A stretch of DNA of 64,000 nucleotides, from assembly GCA_022769545.1 (NCBI GenBank), contig JALEJS010000006.1, positions 1-64,000 of the forward strand, given 5' to 3'. Origin of the DNA: Blautia sp. (GTDB lineage: Bacteria; Bacillota; Clostridia; Lachnospirales; Lachnospiraceae). Below, in pieces: positions 15,531 to 24,077 of the stretch. Under the pieces are notes generated by a model, which saw only the letters and a program-made list of their open reading frames with translations, had not been told where the DNA came from and ran no database searches. Positions within the stretch are counted from its first letter, which is position 1, and the number at the start of each line of letters is the position of its first letter. Made by a program: the position numbers and the translations under genes.

Positions 15531-16813
15531 CTGAGAAAGAAAAATCGACACTGTGCATGAGAATCATGCAGAATTGCAAAAGTCATACGGAAAGCCGGTT
15601 TCCCTGGCTGGATATGGTCTGTGCATCTGTCCGGTACCGCGGCCGGGAGGACCGCAGGACTCAGCCAGCGGGAACGGACGGAGAGGAACTGTATCTGATA
15701 CCGGACCGGATCCTGAAATTATTCGGACAGAATCCTGAGAAAATGCGAAGAGGCTATCTGCATATTCTTTTTCACTGTCTGAGTCTTCATCCGTTTTCTG
15801 CGGCAGGGCATGAGAGGGAAGACTGGGATCTTGCTGCGGACCTTTCCTGTGAGTATATGATCTGCAGGCTTCTGGGAGAAGAACCGGATCCGTGTATGAA
15901 ATATCTGGACGATCACGGACTGGTGACGGCAGAGCAGATTTATCAGGAAATCAGAAGAGGAGACTTCCCGTCTGATGTTCAGGCTGCCGCCCGGATGGCA
16001 GAATTTGACAGTCATTTTCTGTGGTATGACAAAACGACAGATGAAATCAGAGACGGAAGACGCAGATGGACAGAAATCCTGGAATATACATCCCAAAAGA
16101 AGCAGGGAAAGTCCAAAAATCCAGGGACGGTTTCCGGAGATCAGGAAGAGATCATGACTGTGAGCGGGGCCGGAGAATATGATTACCGAAGCTTTCTGAA
16201 ACGTTTTGCTTTTCCCCGTGAAGAGGTTCAGCTGGATGAGGACAGCTTTGATTATATTATGTACTGCCATGGCCTGGAGTATTATGGGAATCTGCCGCTT
16301 CTGGAACCGCTGGAATATAAGGAAGTCTCCCGCCTGGAGGAACTGGTTATCGCCATTGATACGTCCGGATCCTGCAGCCGCAGCACGGTGCAGCATTTTC
16401 TGGAGCATACCTATTCGATTGTCAGTGAGCAGGAGAACTTTTTCAGCCGGATGAATGTCTGGCTGATTCAGTGTGACTGCTGCATTCAGAGTGTACAGCA
16501 GATTACTTCCAGGGAGGAATGGATGGAATACTGCAGACAGATCCGGATAGAGGGAAGAGCGGGGACCGATTTCCGTCCGGTTTTCCGGTATGTACAGGAG
16601 CTCAGAGAAAAGAAAATTCTGAAAAACCTGAAAGCACTGATTTATTTTACAGACGGTGACGGAGTCTATCCGCAGGAACAGACGGGGTATGAGACGGCGT
16701 TTGTGTTTTTGAAAAAATGTGAAGGGATGAAAAAAGTACCGTTCTGGGCCAGGGCACTGATCGCGGAAAAACCTGTTGCAGACTGGGGAGAGGGGATGAA
16801 GAATGAATATTAA
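15527..16813 (+). CDS. VWA-like protein with degenerate metallopeptidase-type N-terminus
   Basis: A 428-residue protein with two parts. The N-terminal part resembles the DUF2201 putative metallopeptidase region: RGYLHILFHCLSLHPF has the spaced histidines, but the HExxH glutamate is replaced (HILFH), so peptidase activity is doubtful. The C-terminal part (about residues 270-410) is a von Willebrand factor A domain with the MIDAS residues DTSGS, a GTDF threonine and YFTDGDG. The TTG start at 15527 overlaps the preceding stop. The MoxR-type ATPase gene overlaps its end. Such VWA-MoxR pairs are thought to work as chaperones for metal insertion or complex assembly; the client here is unknown. Confidence 0.82.
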   Translation: MTEKEKSTLCMRIMQNCKSHTESRFPWLDMVCASVRYRGREDRRTQPAGTDGEELYLIPDRILKLFGQNPEKMRRGYLHILFHCLSLHPFSAAGHEREDWDLAADLSCEYMICRLLGEEPDPCMKYLDDHGLVTAEQIYQEIRRGDFPSDVQAAARMAEFDSHFLWYDKTTDEIRDGRRRWTEILEYTSQKKQGKSKNPGTVSGDQEEIMTVSGAGEYDYRSFLKRFAFPREEVQLDEDSFDYIMYCHGLEYYGNLPLLEPLEYKEVSRLEELVIAIDTSGSCSRSTVQHFLEHTYSIVSEQENFFSRMNVWLIQCDCCIQSVQQITSREEWMEYCRQIRIEGRAGTDFRPVFRYVQELREKKILKNLKALIYFTDGDGVYPQEQTGYETAFVFLKKCEGMKKVPFWARALIAEKPVADWGEGMKNEY

Positions 16814-18323
16814 GGAAGCGAAAGAAGAAATCATACATACATTAAAAGCATATCACGAGAAGGATGCGTTCGGAAGCTATCGTTATCCCCTGGTGCGGCA
16901 AAGACCTGTCCTTCTCATGGGACCGCCGGGAATCGGGAAGACTGCGGTTATGGAGCAGATTGCTGCGGAATGTGAGGTTGGTCTGGTTTCCTATACCATT
17001 ACGCATCATACCAGGCAGAGTGCGGTTGGCCTTCCGCGGATTGTACAGAAAACGTATCTCGGGGAGGAGAAAACGGTCACAGAATACACGCTGAGTGAGA
17101 TTGTGGCATCGGTCTATGACTGCATGGAACGGACCGGAAAAGAAGAGGGAATCCTGTTCATCGATGAAATCAACTGTGTTTCGGAGACGCTGGCACCGGT
17201 CATGCTTCAGTTTCTTCAGAATAAAATGTTCGGAAATCATAAAATACCGGAGGGATTTCTCATTGTGGCAGCAGGAAATCCGCCGGAATACAATAAATCG
17301 GTCCGGGAATTTGATGTGGTAACGATGGATCGGGTGCGGACCATGAACATAGAGCCGGATCTGGATGCATGGATGGAATACGCATGGGAGGCAGGACTGC
17401 ACGGAGCCGTATTGTCATATCTGAGTATTTACCGGGAGCGTTTTTATATTATGAGAAATGATTCTCATGGAAAATGTTTTGTGACTGCGAGGGGCTGGGA
17501 GGATCTTTCACAGATTCTCCAGAGCTATGAGCGGCTCCGGATTCCGGTGACAAAAAACCTGATCGGACAATATATTCAGGAGGAGCAGACAGCTTCCGGA
17601 TTCTTTTCCTATTATCAGCTTTTTGAAAAATACGGGGAGGATTACGGGATTGACAGGCTTCTGGATGGAACCGCAGAGGAAGAGACAGAAGAGCAATATG
17701 TACAGCGTGTGCGCCGGGCGGATTTTGAAGAACGGTATACGGTCATTGGTCTGATCCAGAAGGTGCTGGATACATCTCTTTGCATATATGAAAAGAAGGA
17801 CAGGCAGACCCGGCGGCTGCATCAGCTGATGCAGTATCTGATACGTTTTCTGAAGGGAAAGGAACTGACCGAAGGAATGGAGGCCTTTCTTTCCGAACAG
17901 GATCGGACTCTGCAAATAAAGATGCAGGCAGAACTGATCGGATATCGGGAACTGGAAACCGATCGACAGGTGCTGACTGTTCTGAGGGAACTTCTGCTGG
18001 AACTGAAAAAAAGTCACATTACAGATGTGGAAGAGGGGCTGGTCCGAATGAAGCTGCTTCTTCAGACGCATTCTTCCGGAAGAGAGGATCAGATTGTCCG
18101 GGTCCGCGATCAGATAAGCAGAGCATTTGCATTTCTGGACCGCTGCTTCGGAGAGTCTCCGGAGATGACCTTTTTTGTAATGGGGCTGACAGCGAACCGT
18201 AAGGCGGGAAACTTTATCGGGGAAAACGGATGCGATGCCTTTTTTGTGCACAGCAGTCACGTTCTGGAGGCGAGAAGAGACCGGGCGCTTCAGGAAGCGT
18301 GCAGGGCAATCCTTGAAAAATGA
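16803..18323 (+). CDS. MoxR-type AAA+ ATPase
   Basis: A 506-residue protein with an N-terminal AAA+ core: Walker A GPPGIGKT (about residues 39-46), THHTRQSAVGLP substrate loop, Walker B GILFIDEIN (about 115-123), sensor 1 IVAAGNPPE, and an arginine-bearing MDRVRTM segment. Residues 290-506 form a helical C-terminal region without a recognised domain. It overlaps the VWA gene by 11 bp, the usual arrangement for MoxR-VWA partners, in which the ATPase remodels a target with help of the VWA protein. RavA-ViaA and CoxD-CoxE are known analogues. The long C-terminal region is larger than in typical MoxR proteins of about 330 residues. Confidence 0.85.
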   Translation: MNIKEAKEEIIHTLKAYHEKDAFGSYRYPLVRQRPVLLMGPPGIGKTAVMEQIAAECEVGLVSYTITHHTRQSAVGLPRIVQKTYLGEEKTVTEYTLSEIVASVYDCMERTGKEEGILFIDEINCVSETLAPVMLQFLQNKMFGNHKIPEGFLIVAAGNPPEYNKSVREFDVVTMDRVRTMNIEPDLDAWMEYAWEAGLHGAVLSYLSIYRERFYIMRNDSHGKCFVTARGWEDLSQILQSYERLRIPVTKNLIGQYIQEEQTASGFFSYYQLFEKYGEDYGIDRLLDGTAEEETEEQYVQRVRRADFEERYTVIGLIQKVLDTSLCIYEKKDRQTRRLHQLMQYLIRFLKGKELTEGMEAFLSEQDRTLQIKMQAELIGYRELETDRQVLTVLRELLLELKKSHITDVEEGLVRMKLLLQTHSSGREDQIVRVRDQISRAFAFLDRCFGESPEMTFFVMGLTANRKAGNFIGENGCDAFFVHSSHVLEARRDRALQEACRAILEK

Positions 18324-18332
18324 CAGTGTGCT

Positions 18333-18361
18333 TTGACATGGAACCGCCGAGGGCTTATAAT
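18333..18361 (+). promoter_or_regulatory. Consensus SigmaA promoter of the sortase gene
   Basis: TTGACA (18333-18338), exactly 17 bp, then TATAAT (18356-18361): a perfect match to the vegetative consensus, about 70 bp before the sortase start. Strong constitutive expression is expected. Confidence 0.88.
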
Positions 18362-18431
18362 ATTTAAGAAAGCGGATGACTGAGAAAACAGATGGAATAA
18401 GATTCTTTGATTCAAAAAGAGGAGAGGTGCT

Positions 18432-19256
18432 ATGTCCAGAAACGGAAAGAAAAAGAAAACAGCGGGAGATTATCTCCTGACACTGGTTCTGATAATTGCA
18501 ATCGGGGTATTCTGTTTTGCGGGATATAATCTGTATCACATATATACAGAATATAAGAAGGGAACCGATGAATACAACCGGATCGCGCAGATGGCGGTGA
18601 CAGAACGGGAGCCGGAGGTTCCGGAAGAGGCCGTGGAAGAGGAGCAGCAGGAGGAGGGAATAAAGGCCCCCATTGAAATTGATTTCGACTCGCTCCGGGC
18701 AGTCAATGAAGATGTAATCGGGTGGATTTATGTGGAAGCGATGCCGGATATCAATTATCCGGTGGTAAAAGGAAAGGATAATGAAGAATATCTTCATGCC
18801 ACATATGAAAAAAACTATAATTTTGCAGGAACCATTTTTATCGATTATGAGAATGCAGCGGATTTTTCAGACTGTAATACCATTGTATATGGACATAATA
18901 TGAAAAACGGTTCCATGTTCGGTCATCTGAAGAATTTCATAGAAAAACCAGAGGAAACATACGGAAAGAGCAGGTATATCTGGATCCTTACACCGGAACG
19001 CAATCTCCGGTATGATATCATGTCTGCCTATACCACCGGGGTGAACAGTGAGACGTATACGCTGTTCAAAGGACCGGGAGAGGAATTCCTGGACTGGATG
19101 GGAAACATGATTGAGCGGTCGGAAATCGAGACGGTTATTGAAGAACCGGTGGTTCAGGATAAGGTAATCACATTGTCTACCTGTACCGGAAATTCCGCAA
19201 CCAGATTTGTGGTGCAGGGAAAGCTTTCCGGAGTGGAAACCGTCAGAAAAGACTGA
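18432..19256 (+). CDS. srtB: Class B sortase
   Basis: A 274-residue membrane-anchored transpeptidase. Residues 14-36 form the N-terminal membrane helix, followed by an acidic linker (58-76) and the sortase domain with His155 (VYGHNMKNG), Cys251 (TLSTCTGNS) and Arg258 (SATRF). Class B sortases attach surface proteins to the wall through NPQTN-like or, in Clostridia, (S/P)PXTG-like signals. No substrate gene is near. The gene has its own near-perfect promoter and is followed after 25 bp by the sirtuin gene, possibly in one transcript. Confidence 0.92.
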   Translation: MSRNGKKKKTAGDYLLTLVLIIAIGVFCFAGYNLYHIYTEYKKGTDEYNRIAQMAVTEREPEVPEEAVEEEQQEEGIKAPIEIDFDSLRAVNEDVIGWIYVEAMPDINYPVVKGKDNEEYLHATYEKNYNFAGTIFIDYENAADFSDCNTIVYGHNMKNGSMFGHLKNFIEKPEETYGKSRYIWILTPERNLRYDIMSAYTTGVNSETYTLFKGPGEEFLDWMGNMIERSEIETVIEEPVVQDKVITLSTCTGNSATRFVVQGKLSGVETVRKD

Positions 19257-19281
19257 GAAGGAAAGAGAGGGAAAACACAGG

Positions 19282-20013
19282 ATGTCAAAAGAAGTGGAAA
19301 GACTGCAGGAGCTGATCGACCGGTATGACAATATTGTATTTTTTGGCGGGGCCGGAGTATCCACGGAAAGCGGGATTCCGGATTTCCGCAGCCAGGATGG
19401 GCTGTACAATCAAAAATATGATTTCCCGCCGGAAACAATTCTGAGCCATACCTTTTTTATGAACAGACCGGATGAATTTTACCGGTTTTATCAGGACAAA
19501 ATGCTGTGTGATACGGCGAAGCCAAATGCTGCGCACCTCAAGCTTGCACAGCTGGAGGAAGCAGGGAAGCTGAAAGCGGTAATCACACAGAACATCGACA
19601 ATCTGCATCAGATGGCGGGAAGTAAAAAGGTTCTGGAGCTTCACGGCAGTGTTCACCGGAATTACTGTATGAAGTGTCATCAGTTTTATGATTTTGCCTA
19701 TATGAAAAATGCTTCCGGCGTACCCAGATGTACCTGCGGCGGAATTATCAAACCGGATGTGGTTTTATATGAGGAGGGGCTGGACAATGATGTGATCAGC
19801 GAGTCCATACGTGCCATTGCCGGCGCACAGGTCCTGATCATCGGAGGAACGTCCCTGGTCGTCTATCCGGCAGCCGGACTGATTGACTATTTTCAGGGTG
19901 AGCATCTGGTGGTGATCAATAAGTCACCGACGCCCAGAGACCGGTATGCGGATCTTATGATCAAGGAGCCGATCGGGCAGGTATTCTCGCAGATTACAGT
20001 GAAAGGAGCTTGA
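19282..20013 (+). CDS. cobB: NAD-dependent protein deacylase (Sir2 family)
   Basis: A 243-residue sirtuin. NAD-binding motifs GGAGVSTESGIPDFRS (about residues 22-37) and TQNIDNLHQ are complete, the catalytic His is in ELHGSVH, and a zinc ribbon is formed by CMKC and CTCGG cysteines. GGTSLVVYPAA is the second NAD-contact motif. It removes acetyl or longer acyl groups from lysines. ATG 19282 fits the family start; an upstream extension overlaps the sortase end. DUF951 follows after 3 bp, so the three genes likely share a transcript. Confidence 0.93.
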   Translation: MSKEVERLQELIDRYDNIVFFGGAGVSTESGIPDFRSQDGLYNQKYDFPPETILSHTFFMNRPDEFYRFYQDKMLCDTAKPNAAHLKLAQLEEAGKLKAVITQNIDNLHQMAGSKKVLELHGSVHRNYCMKCHQFYDFAYMKNASGVPRCTCGGIIKPDVVLYEEGLDNDVISESIRAIAGAQVLIIGGTSLVVYPAAGLIDYFQGEHLVVINKSPTPRDRYADLMIKEPIGQVFSQITVKGA

Positions 20014-20016
20014 AAA

Positions 20017-20205
20017 ATGGGGCTTCTTTATGAAGTGGGCGACATCGTGACGCTGAAAAAGGAACATCCCTGCGGGAGCAGAGAATGGGAAATCCTGCGT
20101 GTAGGTGCGGATTTCCGCCTGAAATGTGCCGGCTGCGGACATCAGATCATGGTTCCCCGGAAAATGGTGGAAAAAAACACAAAAAATCTTCAGAAAACAC
20201 AATAA
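20017..20205 (+). CDS. DUF951 family small protein
   Basis: A 62-residue protein matching DUF951: YEVGDIVTLKKEHPCGSREWEILRVGADFRLKCAGCGHQIMVPR. Three cysteines (HPCG, CAGC) may bind zinc. In Firmicutes this gene usually sits just upstream of rpsF, as here, and is thought to be linked to translation or DNA binding, but its role is not established. ATG 20017 follows AAAGGAGCTTGAAAA. Confidence 0.92.
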   Translation: MGLLYEVGDIVTLKKEHPCGSREWEILRVGADFRLKCAGCGHQIMVPRKMVEKNTKNLQKTQ

Positions 20206-20210
20206 ACTTG

Positions 20211-20239
20211 TTTACAGAATCTGAAAAGTATGTTAGAAT
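20211..20239 (+). promoter_or_regulatory. SigmaA-type promoter of the rpsF-ssb-rpsR operon
   Basis: TTTACA (20211-20216), 17 bp, then TAGAAT (20234-20239). About 70 nt of leader follow before the rpsF start; the leader could hold an S6-S18 feedback site, but I cannot show one. Confidence 0.7.
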
Positions 20240-20316
20240 CCTTGATTGTGATATATTTTCATATCCTTGCTCTTTACAGGATAAAGGGCCAATAGACCAT
20301 AAGGAGGTAGACAAGC

Positions 20317-20604
20317 ATGAACAAGTACGAGTTAGCATTAGTTGTGAGCGCAAAAGTTGAAGACGAAGTACGTGATGCAGTGGTAGAGAAAGCGAAAGGC
20401 TACATCACCCGTTACAACGGAGTTATCACAGACGTAGAAGAATGGGGTAAGAAGAAACTGGCTTACGAAATTCAGAAAATGCATGAAGGCTTCTACTATT
20501 TTATTCAGTTTGAAGCAGACGCAGAGTGTCCGGCAGAAGTTGAAAGACATGTGCGTATCATGGATAACGTATTAAGATATCTTGTGGTTCGTAAGGACGC
20601 ATAA
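20317..20604 (+). CDS. rpsF: 30S ribosomal protein S6
   Basis: A 95-residue S6 protein starting MNKYELALVVSAK, with the typical RITRYNGVI-like strand (YITRYNGVI), EEWGKKKLAYEIQK and HVRIMDNVLRYLVV. It binds S18 on the platform of the small subunit. AAGGAGGTAGACAAGC is a strong ribosome binding site. The rpsF-ssb-rpsR order is that of Bacillus and Clostridia. Confidence 0.98.
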   Translation: MNKYELALVVSAKVEDEVRDAVVEKAKGYITRYNGVITDVEEWGKKKLAYEIQKMHEGFYYFIQFEADAECPAEVERHVRIMDNVLRYLVVRKDA

Positions 20605-20673
20605 TCCCAAAGTGAATTTGAAAAAAAATGTGGTTCAACCTGATAACCTGAGAATTAAGGGAGGACAGATTTT

Positions 20674-21129
20674 ATGAACAAAGTCATTTTAATGGGACGT
20701 TTAACCAGAGATCCTGAAGTGAGATATTCTGCAGGAGAAAACGCACTGGCAATTGCCAGATATACACTGGCTGTTGACCGCAGATTCCGTCGTGACGGCG
20801 AGGCGACCGCAGATTTTATCAGCTGCGTGGCATTCGGACGTACCGCAGAATTTGCAGAGAAATATTTCCGTCAGGGAATTCGTATTGTCGTTTCTGGCAG
20901 AATTCAGACCGGAAGCTACACAAACCGTGAAGGACAGAAGGTTTATACCACAGAGGTGGTTGTGGAGGAGCAGGAGTTTGCAGAGAGCAAATCTGCAAGC
21001 GACAGTTACGCTGCTTCCCGTCCGCAGATGTCCGCGCCGGCATCATCGATGCCCGGACCCAGCGCAGCAAGTGCTGACGGTTTTATGAACATTCCGGATG
21101 GAATTGATGAGGAATTGCCGTTTAACTAA
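20674..21129 (+). CDS. ssb: Single-stranded DNA-binding protein
   Basis: A 151-residue SSB with an N-terminal OB fold (MNKVILMGRLTRDPEVRYS to VVVEEQEFAE, residues 1-108), a Ser/Ala/Pro-rich linker and the acidic C-terminal tip DEELPF that recruits repair and replication proteins. It lies between rpsF and rpsR, so it is made with ribosomal proteins. Confidence 0.98.
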   Translation: MNKVILMGRLTRDPEVRYSAGENALAIARYTLAVDRRFRRDGEATADFISCVAFGRTAEFAEKYFRQGIRIVVSGRIQTGSYTNREGQKVYTTEVVVEEQEFAESKSASDSYAASRPQMSAPASSMPGPSAASADGFMNIPDGIDEELPFN

Positions 21130-21162
21130 GTTTCAGACAAATAAGAACAGGAGGAAACCATC

Positions 21163-21429
21163 ATGGCTTACAATAACAGAGGCGAAAGACCAGATTCTCC
21201 CATGAAGAGAAGAGGCGGCCGCAGAAGAAAAAAAGTTTGCGTATTCTGTGGTAAAGAGAATAACGAAATCGATTACAAGGATGTTGCAAAACTGAGAAAG
21301 TACGTTTCTGAAAGAGGAAAAATTCTTCCCAGAAGAATTACCGGAAACTGTGCAAAACATCAGAGAGCTCTGACTGTAGCAATCAAGAGAGCACGTCACC
21401 TTTCCCTGATGCCTTACATCCAGGACTAA
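21163..21429 (+). CDS. rpsR: 30S ribosomal protein S18
   Basis: An 88-residue S18 with a Gly/Arg-rich start ([10 protein letters not shown]), [23 protein letters not shown] and [12 protein letters not shown]. The Cys residues of CVFC and the later GNCAKH suggest a zinc-binding (C+) form. GGAGGAAACCATC precedes ATG 21163. It is the last gene of the rpsF operon. Confidence 0.98.
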   Translation: MAYNNRGERPDSPMKRRGGRRRKKVCVFCGKENNEIDYKDVAKLRKYVSERGKILPRRITGNCAKHQRALTVAIKRARHLSLMPYIQD

Positions 21430-21440
21430 TGAGAAATGAG

Positions 21441-21472
21441 AAGACCGCTGTACGCTGGTACGGCGGTCTTTT
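21441..21472 (+). terminator. Terminator of the rpsF-ssb-rpsR operon
   Basis: A 13-bp stem (21441-21453 with 21458-21470) with one wobble pair and a four-base loop, ending in TTTT, follows rpsR by 11 bp. Confidence 0.85.
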
Positions 21473-21502
21473 GTATTATCTATGGAAAAAAAATGTGGGA
21501 CA

Positions 21503-21511
21503 TGCTATAAT
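21503..21511 (+). promoter_or_regulatory. Extended -10 promoter of gdpP
   Basis: TGCTATAAT (21503-21511) is a perfect extended -10 element, 45 bp before the gdpP start. No clear -35 hexamer is seen at the usual spacing. Confidence 0.6.
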
Positions 21512-21555
21512 AGACTGACAGGTTGTTGTTTGTTGATAGACAAAAGGAAAAAAGG

Positions 21556-23616
21556 ATGAAAGAAAAATTAAAGCTAAAGGGTTCGCTGAAGCGTCTTGCA
21601 CAGCTTCCCGTATATCTTGGTGTGTTTCTTGCCGTTATGGATGTTCTCATATATCTGATAGACGTGAAGGCCGGGATTGTCGGTACTTTAGGGCTGATCA
21701 TTTATATTCTGGCAGCGTTTGCTGCCGGGATGTACCTGAAGCCGCTGATTGCGAATGAGCTGGTTGCGTTTGCGAATCAGTACGACGTTCTGGAAAAGCG
21801 GATCATTGAGGATCTGATTCTTCCGTATGCCATTGTGGATCTGTCCGGGAGGATGATCTGGTCAAACCGTGCATTTTCGGAAATGACCGGGGCAGGACAG
21901 CTGTACAAAAAGAATATCCGTACGATCTTTCCGGATTTTCAGACAGAAAAGCTTCCCGGAAACAACGGCAAACAGAAGGTACAGGAAATCACGACACAGT
22001 TCGGAAGCCGTGTATTCCGGGTATCCATGCAGCCGGTTTCCATTGAGGAAGCACTGCAGCAGACCAATCTTCTGGAGGCAGATGAGAAATCGAGGAAACT
22101 GGTAGCACTCAGTTTTTTTGATGAGACGGAAATGAAGGCATATATCCGGAAATGTGAGGATAACAAGACCGTTATGGGACTTGTTTACCTGGATAATTAT
22201 GAGGAAGCGCTGGAAAGTGTGGAAGAGGTGCGCAGATCGCTTTTGACAGCACTGATCGACCGTAAAATTTCCAGATATTTTTCCAATTTTGGCGGGGTTG
22301 TCCGCAAGCTGGAGAAGGATAAATATTTCCTTGTGATGAAAAAAAGCTCGCTGGAGCAACTGAAGGAGCAGAAATTCCACATTCTGGAAGAAGTGAAAAC
22401 GGTGAACATCGGGAATGAGATGGCGGTGACTCTGAGTATCGGAATCGGTCTGAATGCGCCTTCCTTCACACAGAATTATGAGTATTCCCGGATCGCCATT
22501 GAGATGGCTCTGGGACGCGGCGGAGATCAGGTGGTCATCAAAGATGAGAAAACCATTACCTATATCGGCGGAACCGCACAGCAGGTAGAAAAAACGACAC
22601 GAGTCAAGGCAAGAGTAAAAGCACAGGCACTGAAGGAATTTATCAGTACGAAAGACCGTGTGGTGGTTATGGGACACAAGATCACGGATGTGGATGCCCT
22701 TGGAGCGGCCATCGGTATTTACCGCGCCGGGAAGACGCTCGGAAAACCGGTGCATATCGTGGTAAATGATCCGACGACTTCCATCAAGCCGCTGATGGCA
22801 GGATATATTGAGAATCCGGATTATGAGCCTTCCATGTTTGTGGACAGTGCGCAGGCGAGGGAGCTGGTGGATCATAATACCGTGGTGATCGTGGTGGATA
22901 CCAATCGCCCAAGCTATACGGAATGCAGAGAGCTTCTGAATCTGACAAAAACCATCGTGGTGCTGGATCACCATCGGCGCGGCAATGAAATCATTGAAAA
23001 TGCAGTGCTCTCATATGTGGAGCCGTATGCCTCTTCCACCTGTGAGATGGTGGCTGAGATCCTTCAGTATTTCTCCGACGGACTTCGTCTCAGAAATATG
23101 GAGGCAGACTGTATTTATGCAGGTATCATGATTGATACCAACAATTTTACCACAAGAGCCGGGGTGAGAACGTTTGAGGCGGCTGCGTTCCTGCGCAGAT
23201 GTGGTGCAGATGTCACCAGAGTGAGAAAAATGCTAAGAGATAACATTGATTCCTATAAAGCAAGAGCGGAGGCGGTAAGGACGGCAGAAATCTACCGGAA
23301 TTACTTTGCTATTGCCATATGCCCGAGTGAAGGACTGGAAAGTCCCACCGTTGTAGGTGCACAGGCAGCCAATGAATTGCTGAATATTGCCGGAGTGAAG
23401 GCATCCTTTGTGCTGACTGCATATAAGGATGAAGTATATATCAGCGCAAGAGCCATCGATGAAATCAATGTACAGCTGCTCATGGAAAAGCTGGGCGGCG
23501 GAGGCCATCTGAATGTGGCCGGTGCGCAGCTGAAGAAGTCTGTGGATGAAGCCATGAGGATGCTGAAAGATGTAATCGATGAGAAATATGATGAAGAAGG
23601 AGCAGCAGAGAAATGA
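21556..23616 (+). CDS. gdpP: Cyclic-di-AMP phosphodiesterase GdpP
   Basis: A 686-residue protein with the GdpP layout: two N-terminal membrane helices (about residues 12-60), a degenerate PAS domain (about 75-160), a degenerate GGDEF-like domain (about 165-310), then DHH and DHHA1 domains. The metal-binding motifs GHKITDVDALGAAIG, VDTNRPS and LDHHRRG are intact, and GGGGHLNVAGAQ is the DHHA1 glycine-rich loop. It hydrolyses c-di-AMP and so tunes potassium and wall homeostasis. ATG 21556 is chosen over a TTG at 21523. Its end overlaps rplI by four bases. Confidence 0.95.
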   Translation: MKEKLKLKGSLKRLAQLPVYLGVFLAVMDVLIYLIDVKAGIVGTLGLIIYILAAFAAGMYLKPLIANELVAFANQYDVLEKRIIEDLILPYAIVDLSGRMIWSNRAFSEMTGAGQLYKKNIRTIFPDFQTEKLPGNNGKQKVQEITTQFGSRVFRVSMQPVSIEEALQQTNLLEADEKSRKLVALSFFDETEMKAYIRKCEDNKTVMGLVYLDNYEEALESVEEVRRSLLTALIDRKISRYFSNFGGVVRKLEKDKYFLVMKKSSLEQLKEQKFHILEEVKTVNIGNEMAVTLSIGIGLNAPSFTQNYEYSRIAIEMALGRGGDQVVIKDEKTITYIGGTAQQVEKTTRVKARVKAQALKEFISTKDRVVVMGHKITDVDALGAAIGIYRAGKTLGKPVHIVVNDPTTSIKPLMAGYIENPDYEPSMFVDSAQARELVDHNTVVIVVDTNRPSYTECRELLNLTKTIVVLDHHRRGNEIIENAVLSYVEPYASSTCEMVAEILQYFSDGLRLRNMEADCIYAGIMIDTNNFTTRAGVRTFEAAAFLRRCGADVTRVRKMLRDNIDSYKARAEAVRTAEIYRNYFAIAICPSEGLESPTVVGAQAANELLNIAGVKASFVLTAYKDEVYISARAIDEINVQLLMEKLGGGGHLNVAGAQLKKSVDEAMRMLKDVIDEKYDEEGAAEK

Positions 23617-24059
23617 AAGTAATTTTGTTACAGGATGTGAAATCCCTGGGAAAAAAGGGAGATGTCGTAAATGTGAGTGACGGCTATGCCAGAAATATGA
23701 TCCTGCCCAAAAAGCTTGGGGTGGAGGCAACGCCAAAGAATATGAATGACCTGAAGCTTCAGAAAGCAAATGCGGAAAAAGTTGCCCAGGAGAATCTGGA
23801 AGCGGCAAGAGCATTTGCAAAGGAGCTTGAGACGAAGGAAGTGATCCTCACCCTGAAAGTGGGCGAGGGAGGAAGAACCTTCGGATCCATTTCATCAAAG
23901 GAAATATCGGATGCGGCAAAGGAGCAGCTGAATCTGGAGATTGATAAGAAAAAGCTGCAGCTCCCCACACCGATTAAGGCATTGGGTGTGACGCAGGTTC
24001 CGGTTCGTCTTCATCCCAAGGTGACAGGAAGCCTGAAGGTTTGGGTGAAAGAGGCATAA
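23613..24059 (+). CDS. rplI: 50S ribosomal protein L9
   Basis: A 148-residue L9 with the N-terminal RNA-binding domain (MKVILLQDVKSLGKKGDVVNVSDGYARN), a long connecting helix (about residues 41-75) and a C-terminal domain ending LHPKVTGSLKVWV. The start overlaps the gdpP stop (ATGA), so the two are translationally coupled. Confidence 0.98.
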   Translation: MKVILLQDVKSLGKKGDVVNVSDGYARNMILPKKLGVEATPKNMNDLKLQKANAEKVAQENLEAARAFAKELETKEVILTLKVGEGGRTFGSISSKEISDAAKEQLNLEIDKKKLQLPTPIKALGVTQVPVRLHPKVTGSLKVWVKEA

Positions 24060-24077
24060 ACTTCTGGAGGTAATATT

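Noticed and set aside
15527-15760. HExxH metallopeptidase in the VWA protein
   Set aside because: The only histidine cluster, HILFH around 15758-15800, has no Glu at the second position, so an active-site call is not supported.
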